A stretch of DNA of 64,000 nucleotides from Paenibacillus daejeonensis DSM 15491 (GTDB lineage Bacteria; Bacillota; Bacilli; Paenibacillales; Paenibacillaceae), in contig NZ_KB899662.1 of assembly GCF_000378385.1 (NCBI RefSeq), positions 287,129 through 351,128 on the forward strand, given 5' to 3'. Positions within the stretch are counted from its first letter, which is position 1. Every line of letters starts with the position of its first letter. The translations under genes were made by a program, and so were the position numbers. Positions 39,101 to 48,150 of this stretch are shown here, in pieces. Below the pieces are notes generated by a model. It saw nothing but the letters and a program-made list of their open reading frames with translations, did not search any database and was not told the DNA's origin.

Positions 39101-40250
39101 CCAGTGAGGCACGCGAATCGCCCAGAATGGTCTGCAATCGCTCCTCCGGATAGTCTGGATCCAGCGGCACGTAGGCGCCCCCGGCTTTCCACACCGCAAG
39201 TATGCCGACGAGGAAAGCAATGGAGCGCGGACTGAGAATCGCTACAAGATCCTCCCGTCCTACGCCTTTCTCCCGCAGTAGATGTGCCAGTCGGCTACTG
39301 GCCTCGGCCAGCTCGCGGTAGGTCATGTGCGCTTCACCGCACACCACTGCCGTACGGTCCGGCGTCTGCGCAGCGTGGGTGTCCAGAAGCTCATGCAGGA
39401 AGCGGTAAGCATAAGGCTCATCCGCGCGGCCGTTGAAGCGCCGCAGCATCCGCTGCGTATCCTCTTCACTGAGCAGTCTGATCTCTGCCAGTGGACGGCT
39501 GGAATCTTCCAGCATCGCGCCAGCGAGCTTGCTCCAGTGGGCCGCGATCCGCGCCGCCGTCTCCTGGTCCAGGAAACGCTGGTTGTACCGCAGCTCGCCC
39601 TGGACCCCGCTGCCCTCCCGCCGGAAGCCAAAAAGCACTTCCCAGCTCTCGGACGGCAAGTCTTCAGCGGACTGGACCGAATCCAATACGACGGCCACTT
39701 CGCTCAACAGCCTCAGATCCGTGCTGCCTGTCAGCTCATCTGCCAAAACATCCATCGGATAGTTGGCATGAGCGCCGGCTTCCCGCACTCGTTCGCGAGT
39801 CTGCATAACCAGGGTTTTCAGGTGATCGGCAGCTTCCAGGTCGGACCGGAGGAACAGCACGGTGTTCATATACGAGCCGGATTGCGCCTGCCGATAGATC
39901 GGCGTCTGCAGAATAATGTCCCGCAGGCCGCTGTACTTGGCTGTGAGCGCGGCAGTGATAGCAGCCAGCAGCACATGCAGCGCCGGATCGGACCCTTTGC
40001 TGACTGCTAGCAGCCGCTCGCCGATTGCTTCTGGCACAATCAACGGCTCCGTGGCCAACTCCCGACCGGCCCCTGACGCTTGCAGGTGGTCGTGCGGAAA
40101 TGCCGTGCGCGTCAACTCGCCTGATAGACGCTCCCGCCAGTAGGTCCTCTCTGTCTCGCGCTGGGCGGCCGCGATTTTCTTGCGTGTCCATTGGTCCTCC
40201 ACAGCAGCTGTGCCACCACCGGACCGGTCCGTTTCATACGATTCCGTCAT
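36153..40250 (-). CDS. NRPS: half C domain, A, T, E
   Basis: A 1365-residue synthetase. The N-terminus corresponds only to the second half of a condensation domain (from RTYWRERLSGEL on); the HHxxxDG half is missing. A strong GGGAGGAA site right before the ATG at 40250 argues that this is the true start. The A domain has YTSGSTGRPKG near residue 445; its code reads DIWQSTADDK, which I cannot assign, though two Asp in the pocket would suit a basic residue. The carrier motif is GGDSIHA near 834. The E domain has HHLVIDGISWRIL near 1018, TIGWFTSQFP and FNYLGQF, so the residue would leave as D. It follows the KS hybrid protein, which ends in a full C domain. Confidence 0.93.
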   Translation of the reverse strand: MTESYETDRSGGGTAAVEDQWTRKKIAAAQRETERTYWRERLSGELTRTAFPHDHLQASGAGRELATEPLIVPEAIGERLLAVSKGSDPALHVLLAAITAALTAKYSGLRDIILQTPIYRQAQSGSYMNTVLFLRSDLEAADHLKTLVMQTRERVREAGAHANYPMDVLADELTGSTDLRLLSEVAVVLDSVQSAEDLPSESWEVLFGFRREGSGVQGELRYNQRFLDQETAARIAAHWSKLAGAMLEDSSRPLAEIRLLSEEDTQRMLRRFNGRADEPYAYRFLHELLDTHAAQTPDRTAVVCGEAHMTYRELAEASSRLAHLLREKGVGREDLVAILSPRSIAFLVGILAVWKAGGAYVPLDPDYPEERLQTILGDSRASLVLTVGEIAEGTDLLSRVLQAVPQPCEALRIDDGASDGYPSHTPELERDLHDLSYVIYTSGSTGRPKGAMLEHVGMLNHMLAMMEELAIDETSRIVQNASQCFDISVWQFVTALAAGGETHIFPNELIMQPEALLERLVSREITVLQAVPTYLSILLETAELNRIRLPKMKTVSVTGEKLTTALARRWFHQFPEIPLVNAYGPTEASDDVTLHVLRGMPDAQQIPVGRPIRNVTIYILDEQRQPCPIGVKGEICVSGLAVGRGYLHDEERTKLAFGEDHLAAMSGVRLYRTGDIGRWLPDGTIEYAGRMDDQVKVRGFRIELKEIEHVLAEYAGVKEAAVIVRHDEASEDYLCAYLTATERLSATDVQQHVGRALPHFMVPKFVVQLEQMPVTPNGKIDRKNLPDPATAITLPTGSGDGPLSELEQRLVEVCSEVLGLPDFGADDHFFNVGGDSIHAIQVAARLQKYRLLLDIRDIFRYPTVRGMAGAVQESKRSIDQGPVVGEAGLTPVQRWFFEQFATDLHHHNQAALIYTREGLEEERVRQVFGRIAEHHDALRMTYRLGDDGSMQQMNEGPDAARFDLETIRSAGTDEQEVMAEVTQLAERLQASMKLETGPLVKLGLVHASHGDYLVICIHHLVIDGISWRILFEDFESGYRQAEQDEPVVFPDKTDAYRDWAERLQTYATSEALLRQLPYWEEVESQPYAALAPDLQSEDTPRYKDARAVYMELAPSYTEQLLGGVHEAYHTEINDLLCTALAQAFKQWRGLDGILVNVEGHGRESIIEQFNINRTIGWFTSQFPVALSAAGTDDPGKAIIATKEMLRRIPERGIGYGILRYLTPEENKTGYRIGIDPPVNFNYLGQFESQAEDQRFQVKAMKLGDPKSVMELGRTLSDNMEMPVKINIEGEIRDGRLVLCFGYNQTQYKEEAIGELAEHYRQELIRLVEHCAGTEQARHTPSDFKHADLSEGELDDLQSLIDEIEE

Positions 40251-40424
40251 CGCTATTCCTCCCTGTGTATCTGATGCAGCTACCTCGGCGTCTTGCCGTG
40301 CTGCACTGTATGTAATGCCGGGCCCTATCTGGGCCGGGCTTCTAGTCTATACTTATAAATCACCCGACTGCCCGCCACCTAAGCAGGTTACTCGGCTAGC
40401 AGAGCAAATAAGGGGCTTTTTCAG

Positions 40425-40528
40425 GCGCTGTTGAAAAAGGAGCCTACGGTCACGGATCTAGTCGCTTTCTTCTAGACAAGTGTTGACCAGATTCGATTCC
40501 GTGCCTCCCCGGCCTTTTCAAAAAGCGC
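40425..40528. repeat. MITE-like element with GCGC...GCGC inverted ends
   Basis: About 104 bases bounded by GCGCTGTTGAAAAAGG and CCTTTTCAAAAAGCGC, which are imperfect inverted repeats. The left part matches 20305-20340. It lies in the 571-base gap between two NRPS genes of one operon. Confidence 0.7.
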
Positions 40529-40554
40529 ATTTCCTCAGATACGAACATCTCAAG

Positions 40555-40728
40555 ACAATTTACCTCTGGTGGACGCGTTTCCCGGGGTACGCCGCGATTC
40601 AAGTAACAATTTACCCTTAGTTGGCGTGTTTCCCGGGGTGCGCCGCGTTTCAAGTAACTTTTTACCTCTGGTTGGTGCGTTTCCCGAGTTGCGCCGCCAT
40701 TCAAGTAACAATTTACCTCTGGTTGGCC
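40555..40728. repeat. 51-bp tandem repeat, three and a half copies
   Basis: Copies begin at 40555, 40606, 40657 and 40708, each exactly 51 bases apart, with the shared words TTTACC, CGTTTCCC, CGCCGC and TTCAAGTAA. All minus-strand codons stay open in two frames, giving a repeating 17-residue peptide, but no ribosome site or typical coding pattern supports a gene. Together with the element at 40425 it fills most of the gap between the KS hybrid gene and the next NRPS. Confidence 0.93.
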
Positions 40729-40821
40729 CCGCGACGCACCAACCAACTGCCATCTTTTGCAGTTATTTCGCACTGACCCGGCCATGCGACGCTATCCTAA
40801 CTTCCTCCGGCAACGTTAAAC

Positions 40822-43800
40822 TTAAAAGTCAAACTCCATCTCGTAATCCTCGCTCTGGGCCTCCAGCAGGTCACTGCGCAGGCGGATGTCTGCCAGCTTC
40901 AGCTCGGGTTCTTCAGCCAGACGGGTGATGGCCTCTCTGTAAAATGCTGCCACGTCGTCGATGATCGTGCGGTCGTAGACAGCTGAATCGATTTTTAGAT
41001 CCAGTCGGCCTAACGATACGTCGACATTGAAGTCCAGCCAGGTGTTGTTGGCGTTGACCTTGGATTCGACGAGCGGCTGACCATCCTGCGCTTCACCTGC
41101 ACTCTGCTCCTCCACCGAGCCACTCTCACGGAAGTCGGTGAAGTTGAACAGCGTATCGGAGATCGGGTTGCCGGCATCCTGCGCGTCGCCGATTGCTCTG
41201 GCAATCTCGGATAGGGCCATCTTTTCGTAGGAAGACAGCTCCAGCATGTGGGCATGGAAACGGCGGATGTAGTCCGCCCAGCTCTCCTCGCCTGCAAACT
41301 GGGTGCGGACAGGCAGCATATTGAGGAAGAAGCCGACCATCGCGTCGCCATCCTCGCAAGCTGGCCGGTTGTGCGTCAGAATGCCGACCACCGCATCGTC
41401 TTGGTTGGTTAATCGGCTCATCAAGCGGGCATAGACGGCGAACAACAGATTACGCAGGGTCACGCCCAGCTGACCGGCAAGCTCAGTGGCCTGTGCCAGT
41501 ACCTCCGGCTCCAGACGATAGCGGTATGTGACCCGCTCCGTAAACCCTTCGCGATCGGTACCTTCCGGCAGCGCCAGACGTTTGTACCCGCGCAGCTCCT
41601 CACGCCAATATTCGCGCATGCTATCATCGTGCTTAATCAGATACTGGTCGAGCACGAACTGCTTGTAGGAATGAAGCAGCGGCTGCGGCCGGTAGTCGGG
41701 ATTGCTCAGCAAGGCAAAGTAAGTGTCACTCAATTCCTTCATCAGGATCGCGTTACTCCAACCATCCATAATGGACTGATGATAGATGAACAAGAACAGA
41801 TACTGCTCCCCGCCCAAATGGAATACACGGGTCCGCCACAACGGCGCTTCCCGGAATTCAAACGGTCTGCCATTCTCTTCGGCCATCACGGACTCGATCC
41901 GTTCGCGTTGAGTCTCCCGGTCTTGTCCCTCCAAGTCAATCACCGTGACATCCAGTTGGGCTCCGGCATGGACGATTTTCACGGGCTCCGCCGTATGCTC
42001 CAGATGGAAGCTTGCCCGCAGATTGGGATGCTTGTCCGCCATCAGAGCAAATGCCCGCAGGAAGACCGCTTCATCAAACTGCTCATAGCGAGCGCTATAG
42101 ACATACTGGATCATGTGGGCGGAGGTGCCTGGGTTCGCTACCGAGTGGAAAACCAGCCCTTTCTCGATATCACTCATCGGATAGGCGTCGTCCGGACGCT
42201 GGGCATCTGCTGGCCCGCCTTCCCATTCACTGGTAATTGTCTCCCGTAGCGATGCCATCCGCTGTCGCATCATTCCCTCAAGCTCACGCTTCTGCTGCTC
42301 GGCGGCCTCGTTCTGCTCCGGTGCAGATGTAGCAATATAAGCCGCCATTTCCGCTACCGTTGGATGGAGGAACAGGTCTTTCAGTTCGATGGCGTACCCC
42401 AGTTTTTTGAGGCGGATGGATGCGCGCAGGGCCTTGATAGAATCGCCGCCCATCTCGAAGAAATGATCTCCCCGGCCCACCTGCTTAATCGCAAGCGCAT
42501 CGCTCCATACTCCAGCCAAGGTTTCCTCTAGGGCAGAATCGGCTACATGCGCGCCGTCCTCGGTAGCCGATAACGCAGCCACCAGTTGCTCCTCGGCCAT
42601 ACGATGCAGCGCCTCTTCATCCAAGCCTCCGCGCACATCAAGCGGAAACTGTTCGACTTGTACATACTGCTCTGGTACCGCATAGGCTGGCGCTACAGCC
42701 TTCAGGCGGCCCTTGAGCTCGCCGCTGTCCTGCGGACGATCGGACCGATAGACAAGCGTCAACCGTGGAGCAGCTGTCTCTTCGCCTGCAAGCATAATGA
42801 CTCTTACCTGGCTAAAAATGCCGAGCGCCCGCGCTTGCTGCTCCACCTGGTGCAGCTGGACGGCAAAGCCTTTGATCTCCACCGTACGACGCGTCTCCCC
42901 GTCATAGCGGTACTTATCCTTGGCAGTCCTGCGGCCCTGCCAGCCGGTAGCCTGCCACTCGTCTGTGTCACCTCTATGGGCTGCACGGCACATAATCTGT
43001 CCGCTCACGCCTGCCGGCAGCGGCTGGCCGTCCGCATCGCAGACCAGCAGCTCGATTCCAGGCAACGGCTTGCCCAGCACAAGAGCTGCCAATTCATCGC
43101 CGTTGTGCCCCGAACCCATAGGTACGTTGCAGGTTGTAAGCAAGCCAAGCGCTTGCGAGCCGCACAGCTGGATCAGCTCGCAGCGCACCCCGAGCCCGGC
43201 CAGCCGGTCAGCAAGCGAGGCGACCTGCATCAGTTCGTCCGGCTGCGTCAGCAAGCCGATCCGCCGCACACTCTGCAATTGGTGCGCTGCTTCCGGAGTT
43301 TCGAGCAGCAGCTCCAACTGCCACGGCGTCGCGACCAGTGTCTCCGCTTGGCGTTCGGCCAACTGACGTCCCATGGCTCCGGCATTGTCCGGTACGGATG
43401 GCGAAGCCGTGCCCGCAGCAGCCGCTTCTGCCGCTGCCCCACCGAGCAGACCGAAGCCGGTCGCCGCAACCAGCGTGCGCTCATCACCCAGCGACTCAGG
43501 GTAGGACCATGAGGGGGAGAACGTGGCACGTGCAGCCTCCGGCTGCGTTGTCGCTGGCTTCAATGCAGAGACCACCTCCGCCGTACGCTGCGACTCAGAT
43601 GCCCCCTCTGACCCCGCTGTCTGTTGCTGCGATTCAACTGGCTCGTTCGACCCCGCTACCGTTTGATGCGGCTCCGCCCTCTGTTCTGTTCCCGCTACCA
43701 CTTGCTGAGACTCAGTCGCCGTGCCGCCCCCTACTTCCACTTGCCTTGGCACCGATGCCACTTCTATCTCCGCGAGCACAAATTCCCGCACTGGCAGGTC

Positions 43801-46800
43801 CGGCGATGCAATCAGAGCTTGCAAGCCTTGTTGCAGATGCTCGGCCAGTCCCTGCATGGTGTCGTGGAAGAACAAGTCGGTGTTGTAGGTCAACGCCGCC
43901 TGTATTCCGTCCTCTGTCGGAACGAATTCCAGATGCAGGTCGAACAGGCTCGTGACCCCGCGGTCTTCCATGTCCTTCAACGTCAGGCCCTGCAGCGGGC
44001 TGCTGCCAGTCAGGAGCATGTCGGTGTTTTGCAGCACCAGCATCACGTTGAACAGCGGCGAACGGCTCATGTCGCGCTTGATGGCCAACTCCTCGACTAA
44101 CCGGTCGAATGGATACAACTGATGCTGGTACGCGCCCAGCGTTGTCGTCCGCGCTGACTCCAGCAGATTGGCGAGAGTGGCATCCGGCTCAACCTGTGTC
44201 CGCAGCACGATCGTGTTCGCATAAAAACCAAGCTGATCCTCCAGCTCCACCTGACTGCGGCCAGCGATAGGCGAACCGATTAGCAGATCCGATTGACCGC
44301 TGTATTTGTAGAGCACCAGATTGGTCGCAGCCAGCAGCGCCATATACAACGTTACGCCGTGGGTACGGCAGCTTGCTTGCAGCTTGGCCGTGCTCTGCGC
44401 GTTCAGCGCAAAACGGATACGTTCTCCAGCATAGGTCTGCATCGGCGGCCGTGGCTTGTCCAGCGGGAGCTCCAGTGTCGGCAAGCTGCCGCCCAGCGTC
44501 TCGCGCCAATAGGCGCCCATGCCGTCGTAGCTGCCATCCGCTATGGATCGGGCCTGCCACTGCGCATAATCTTTATACTGAATACGCAGTGGAGACAATG
44601 GATATTCCTGTCCTTCCACCTGGGCATTGTACAGTACCGCCAGCTCGCGCAGCAGCACCTGGGAAGACCAGCCATCGCTAATGATATGGTGCATATTGAT
44701 GTACAGCACATGCCGCTGCGGAGCAACAACGAATAGTACCGCCTTAACCAGTGGACCACTTGCCAGATCAAACGGCAGCATCCGGTCCTGCTCCATCCAT
44801 GCTTCCGCTTGTGCCAGACCCTCTTCCACTTGTAGATCACGGCGCTCCAAAGCAATGCCGAGTGACTCACGGTCACGAATGATTTGTACCGGCTCCCCTT
44901 GGTCATCGCCAAATACGGTCCGCAGCACCTCATGACGATCTACCACCGCCTCGAATGCCGACGCCAGTGCAGCCTCGTCCAGCTGGCCCTCCAGCACCAT
45001 CGAAAAGGGCGAGTTATAGGCAACGAGACTCTCCGGGAACTGGCTGAGCATCCACATCCGTTTCTGCGCGGCGGATACCGGGTAACTCGCCTGCTGACCT
45101 GCAACCGGAATCAGATCCGGCTGTCCGCCTACGGCCTGCCCTGACAAGCCAGACCCCGTAGCGTTACCTGCCTGCTCCAGCAGTCCTGGATTTGTCACCG
45201 TATCGCTCGACTGCGTTTGACCTGCGGCAACAGCAGCTTGGGCTTGCGCCGTTTCCGGCACCGATAAGCCAGCTCCGCCAGGCGCTTGCTCCAGCTTAGC
45301 AGCCATGTATCTGCTCAGCTCGGATGGGGTGGGGTGGCGGAATATTTCTTCAAAGTTCAGCTCTACCCCAAACACGCCGCGCACCCGCAGCAGCACCTGA
45401 TTAGCCATCAGAGAGTGACCACCCAGCTCAAAAAAGCTGTCATTCGGACCAATATCCGGCTGCTTGAGCACATCACGGAAAATCGCTGCCACTTTGTCCT
45501 CGGGTCCAATCAGACTATCCACATAAGCGGAGAAACCGCTGAGCGTCGGATAATCGAACAAGTCCTCGAAATCCAGTTTGACGGCTAGCTCCTCGCGGAT
45601 TCGTCGGATGACGCGGGTAGCCAGCAGCGAGTCGCCGCCCAGCTCGAAGAAATGATCGTCCCGGCCGAGTGCATCCAGCTCCAGCGCCTCGCTCCAGAAG
45701 ACGGCCATGCGGCGCTCCAGCTCGGTGGCCGCAGGGTCCTTCAGTACACCTGCCGCCTCAGCTTGCTTCTCAACACCCGTCTCGTCCATCAGATCAGCCA
45801 TCGACAGCTGCGGCGTCTCACGGACCCAGCAGCGGATTGGCTCGAACGGATAACCCGGCAGTTCCGCCCGCTGAGCCGGACGACCCGCAACCACTGCCTG
45901 CCAATCTGGCGTGTGACCCTGTACGTACAACGCACACAACAGCTCTGCAATTGGATCTCCGACAGTCTCTGACGCGAGCAGTCCGCACATGCGGAAGCGA
46001 TTGTCCTCCACTCTTGATCCCAGTGCGGTGCCAAGCTCGCCGCCAGGCGCCAGCTCGACGAAGAGCACATCCCCCTCTGCAGTCTCGGACGCGATCAGCT
46101 TGTCTACGCGGCCCTCCAGTCCGTCCAGTGGCACAGGCTCGTACGTCTCGGCAGCCTTCATAACCTCTGCCAGTGGGCGTCGCTCGGCGATGACATCCGC
46201 AGCCAGTCTGCCAATGCCGACCGGCAACAGCTGAGCTACAGGCATCCGCCATTCTGACAGAAGACGGTACATCGCGATGAGGTGAGCCAAGGCGCGTACG
46301 CCATCTCGGCCTGAATCGGCAAGCTGCAAGGCTTGCGTGTACGCCTCCCGGTACACTGGATGACGTGTTTGCAGCGCCTGGATGACAGCCTCCGGCAGTG
46401 GTGTATGGTCCGTTACCAGCAGAATAGCCTTGCCTTGCTTCGATCGGCTATCCGCGAGCGACAGCATCCAACCTGCGCCTGACGCATGGCCATTATGCAG
46501 GGGTGCTGCACTGCCAGTCTTAACAGCCTCCAATCTCTGGCCGTTAGGCGCGGCGCTTCCTGAGTATCCCTCAGGCTGAACCACAGCCTTGGCTGCATCT
46601 CCGCCCAACGACTGCAGCGCTGTCCGCAGCTGCTCACGCAGCTCAGCCGCGCTGCTCGCCGAAGCGGCGAAGCGGCAGCGATAATGCTTGCGCCCTCGTG
46701 CCAAGGTCCAGCTGACGGAAGTCAAGTCAACATCATTCACCGTCTGCAGACGATCGGCTAATGCCTTCATCCGGCGCTTCAGAGCATCCGGCGTCCTGGC

Positions 46801-48126
46801 AGAAACGACGAAAGGCAAGGTGCCAGTTGATCCGGCATCCGTCTCAGATTGTTGCCCGTTCACAGACTCCGGCGCTTCCTGCAGCAGGACATGGCAGTTC
46901 GTGCCGCTAGCCCCAAGCGAAGTGACGCCCGCATAACGCGGATGTCCCTGAGGCTCAGGCCATTCTCTGAGCTCCTTGTTGACATAGACTGCGGAATTCT
47001 CGAAATCGATCAGCTCATTGGGCCGCTCGAAATGCAGCGTCGGGAAAAATACCCGGTGCTTGAGCGCCATCACGGCGCGCACAAGCCCCGCAATGCCAGA
47101 GGCATTGTAGCCATGACCGAGACTGGACTTGATGGTCGAGATCGGCACAATGCCGCGCGCATCCGTTGCATCGCGAAAGGCGGCACTCAGTCCTTCAACC
47201 TCCAGTGAATCCCCCAGCTTCGTGCCAGAGCCATGCGCCTCGATATAGCCGATCTGCCGTGGATCAACGCCAGCCTTGCGCCAGGCGTCGCGGACGACGC
47301 CGGCCTGCGAGATGCTATCCGGTGCGGTCGGGCTGGCGGAGCGGCGGGCGTTGTTATTGACGGCGGTGCTTTTGATAATCGCATGAATCGTATCTCCGTC
47401 GCGCTGTGCCGCCTCCAGCGGCTTGAGCAGCACCGATGCTGACAATTCCCCACACGACATGCCTGCGGCATCCTCGGAGAAGGCGCGTGATTTACAGTCC
47501 GGAGACCAGATGTTGAATTCGAACTGCTTGTCGCGGTATGGCTGCAGGTTCAGATTGACCCCGCACACAATGGCGCAGTCTGCTTCGCCCAGCAGCAGCT
47601 CGCCGACCGCCATATGAACGGCTACGAGACTGGACGAGCAAGCCGTGTCAATCACTGCCGCATTGCCCGTCAGATTGAACTGGCGGCTGATGCGAGTAGC
47701 CGCAAAGGCCGGCGAGTTGCCAGCCACCATCGTATCCGGGAACTCTTCGGCAAGTCGGTAATACTCGGGATTGATATCGGAGACGAAGACGGCTGTCCGT
47801 GAGCCGTCAAAATCGTCAGGGTTATATCCCGCATGCTCAAACAGATGATAGACACTCTCTAGCATGAGCCGGTGATGCGGGTCCATCACCTGGGCTTCCG
47901 CCAGCGACAGCTCGAATAGTGGATGATCGAACTTGTCGATATCCTCCAGATAACCGATCGGGCGCAGCGGCCGCTCCGGATTGAGCGTCGCATCCTTGAC
48001 CCGCTTCGCGGAGAGCTCCCGGACCAGATCGGGACTGCGCTTGAACAGCTCCGTTACCTCCTCGATCCCCGATGCCTCCGGGAAGCGGGCAGCTATGCCG
48101 ATTATGGCAATATCTCTACTACTCAT
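40822..48126 (-). CDS. Hybrid PKS-NRPS: KS, degenerate AT, T, T, C, degenerate A, T, C
   Basis: A 2434-residue hybrid. The KS (1-430) has DTACSSSL, EAHGSGT and IKSSLGHGYNASG, so its Cys and both His are present. Residues 440-780 follow an AT layout (DLTSVSWTLARGRKHYR, HPVYREAY, LPGYPFEPIRCWV), but the GHSxG nucleophile region reads LLPVGIGRL and the domain is shortened. Two carriers follow (GGDSLLA near 833, GGHSLMA near 903), then a C domain with HHIISDG near 1145. Residues 1520-1840 keep only late adenylation remnants (VEIKGFAVQLHQVEQQ) with no SGSTGKPKG core. A third carrier has GGDSIKA near 1894, and the final C domain has HQSIMDG near 2118, where the catalytic second His is Gln. Monomers must thus be supplied in trans. 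Confidence 0.92.
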   Translation of the reverse strand: MSSRDIAIIGIAARFPEASGIEEVTELFKRSPDLVRELSAKRVKDATLNPERPLRPIGYLEDIDKFDHPLFELSLAEAQVMDPHHRLMLESVYHLFEHAGYNPDDFDGSRTAVFVSDINPEYYRLAEEFPDTMVAGNSPAFAATRISRQFNLTGNAAVIDTACSSSLVAVHMAVGELLLGEADCAIVCGVNLNLQPYRDKQFEFNIWSPDCKSRAFSEDAAGMSCGELSASVLLKPLEAAQRDGDTIHAIIKSTAVNNNARRSASPTAPDSISQAGVVRDAWRKAGVDPRQIGYIEAHGSGTKLGDSLEVEGLSAAFRDATDARGIVPISTIKSSLGHGYNASGIAGLVRAVMALKHRVFFPTLHFERPNELIDFENSAVYVNKELREWPEPQGHPRYAGVTSLGASGTNCHVLLQEAPESVNGQQSETDAGSTGTLPFVVSARTPDALKRRMKALADRLQTVNDVDLTSVSWTLARGRKHYRCRFAASASSAAELREQLRTALQSLGGDAAKAVVQPEGYSGSAAPNGQRLEAVKTGSAAPLHNGHASGAGWMLSLADSRSKQGKAILLVTDHTPLPEAVIQALQTRHPVYREAYTQALQLADSGRDGVRALAHLIAMYRLLSEWRMPVAQLLPVGIGRLAADVIAERRPLAEVMKAAETYEPVPLDGLEGRVDKLIASETAEGDVLFVELAPGGELGTALGSRVEDNRFRMCGLLASETVGDPIAELLCALYVQGHTPDWQAVVAGRPAQRAELPGYPFEPIRCWVRETPQLSMADLMDETGVEKQAEAAGVLKDPAATELERRMAVFWSEALELDALGRDDHFFELGGDSLLATRVIRRIREELAVKLDFEDLFDYPTLSGFSAYVDSLIGPEDKVAAIFRDVLKQPDIGPNDSFFELGGHSLMANQVLLRVRGVFGVELNFEEIFRHPTPSELSRYMAAKLEQAPGGAGLSVPETAQAQAAVAAGQTQSSDTVTNPGLLEQAGNATGSGLSGQAVGGQPDLIPVAGQQASYPVSAAQKRMWMLSQFPESLVAYNSPFSMVLEGQLDEAALASAFEAVVDRHEVLRTVFGDDQGEPVQIIRDRESLGIALERRDLQVEEGLAQAEAWMEQDRMLPFDLASGPLVKAVLFVVAPQRHVLYINMHHIISDGWSSQVLLRELAVLYNAQVEGQEYPLSPLRIQYKDYAQWQARSIADGSYDGMGAYWRETLGGSLPTLELPLDKPRPPMQTYAGERIRFALNAQSTAKLQASCRTHGVTLYMALLAATNLVLYKYSGQSDLLIGSPIAGRSQVELEDQLGFYANTIVLRTQVEPDATLANLLESARTTTLGAYQHQLYPFDRLVEELAIKRDMSRSPLFNVMLVLQNTDMLLTGSSPLQGLTLKDMEDRGVTSLFDLHLEFVPTEDGIQAALTYNTDLFFHDTMQGLAEHLQQGLQALIASPDLPVREFVLAEIEVASVPRQVEVGGGTATESQQVVAGTEQRAEPHQTVAGSNEPVESQQQTAGSEGASESQRTAEVVSALKPATTQPEAARATFSPSWSYPESLGDERTLVAATGFGLLGGAAAEAAAAGTASPSVPDNAGAMGRQLAERQAETLVATPWQLELLLETPEAAHQLQSVRRIGLLTQPDELMQVASLADRLAGLGVRCELIQLCGSQALGLLTTCNVPMGSGHNGDELAALVLGKPLPGIELLVCDADGQPLPAGVSGQIMCRAAHRGDTDEWQATGWQGRRTAKDKYRYDGETRRTVEIKGFAVQLHQVEQQARALGIFSQVRVIMLAGEETAAPRLTLVYRSDRPQDSGELKGRLKAVAPAYAVPEQYVQVEQFPLDVRGGLDEEALHRMAEEQLVAALSATEDGAHVADSALEETLAGVWSDALAIKQVGRGDHFFEMGGDSIKALRASIRLKKLGYAIELKDLFLHPTVAEMAAYIATSAPEQNEAAEQQKRELEGMMRQRMASLRETITSEWEGGPADAQRPDDAYPMSDIEKGLVFHSVANPGTSAHMIQYVYSARYEQFDEAVFLRAFALMADKHPNLRASFHLEHTAEPVKIVHAGAQLDVTVIDLEGQDRETQRERIESVMAEENGRPFEFREAPLWRTRVFHLGGEQYLFLFIYHQSIMDGWSNAILMKELSDTYFALLSNPDYRPQPLLHSYKQFVLDQYLIKHDDSMREYWREELRGYKRLALPEGTDREGFTERVTYRYRLEPEVLAQATELAGQLGVTLRNLLFAVYARLMSRLTNQDDAVVGILTHNRPACEDGDAMVGFFLNMLPVRTQFAGEESWADYIRRFHAHMLELSSYEKMALSEIARAIGDAQDAGNPISDTLFNFTDFRESGSVEEQSAGEAQDGQPLVESKVNANNTWLDFNVDVSLGRLDLKIDSAVYDRTIIDDVAAFYREAITRLAEEPELKLADIRLRSDLLEAQSEDYEMEFDF

Positions 48127-48150
48127 GTCCCTTCACTCCCTGTATAGGTG

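Noticed and set aside
40308-40340. GGCCC/GGGCC hairpin before the half-C NRPS taken as a terminator
   Set aside because: The stem is short with a mismatch and no U-tract follows on the transcribed strand.
40450-40785. ORFs of 111 and 67 residues on the minus strand
   Set aside because: They are products of the 51-bp repeat being stop-free in more than one frame.
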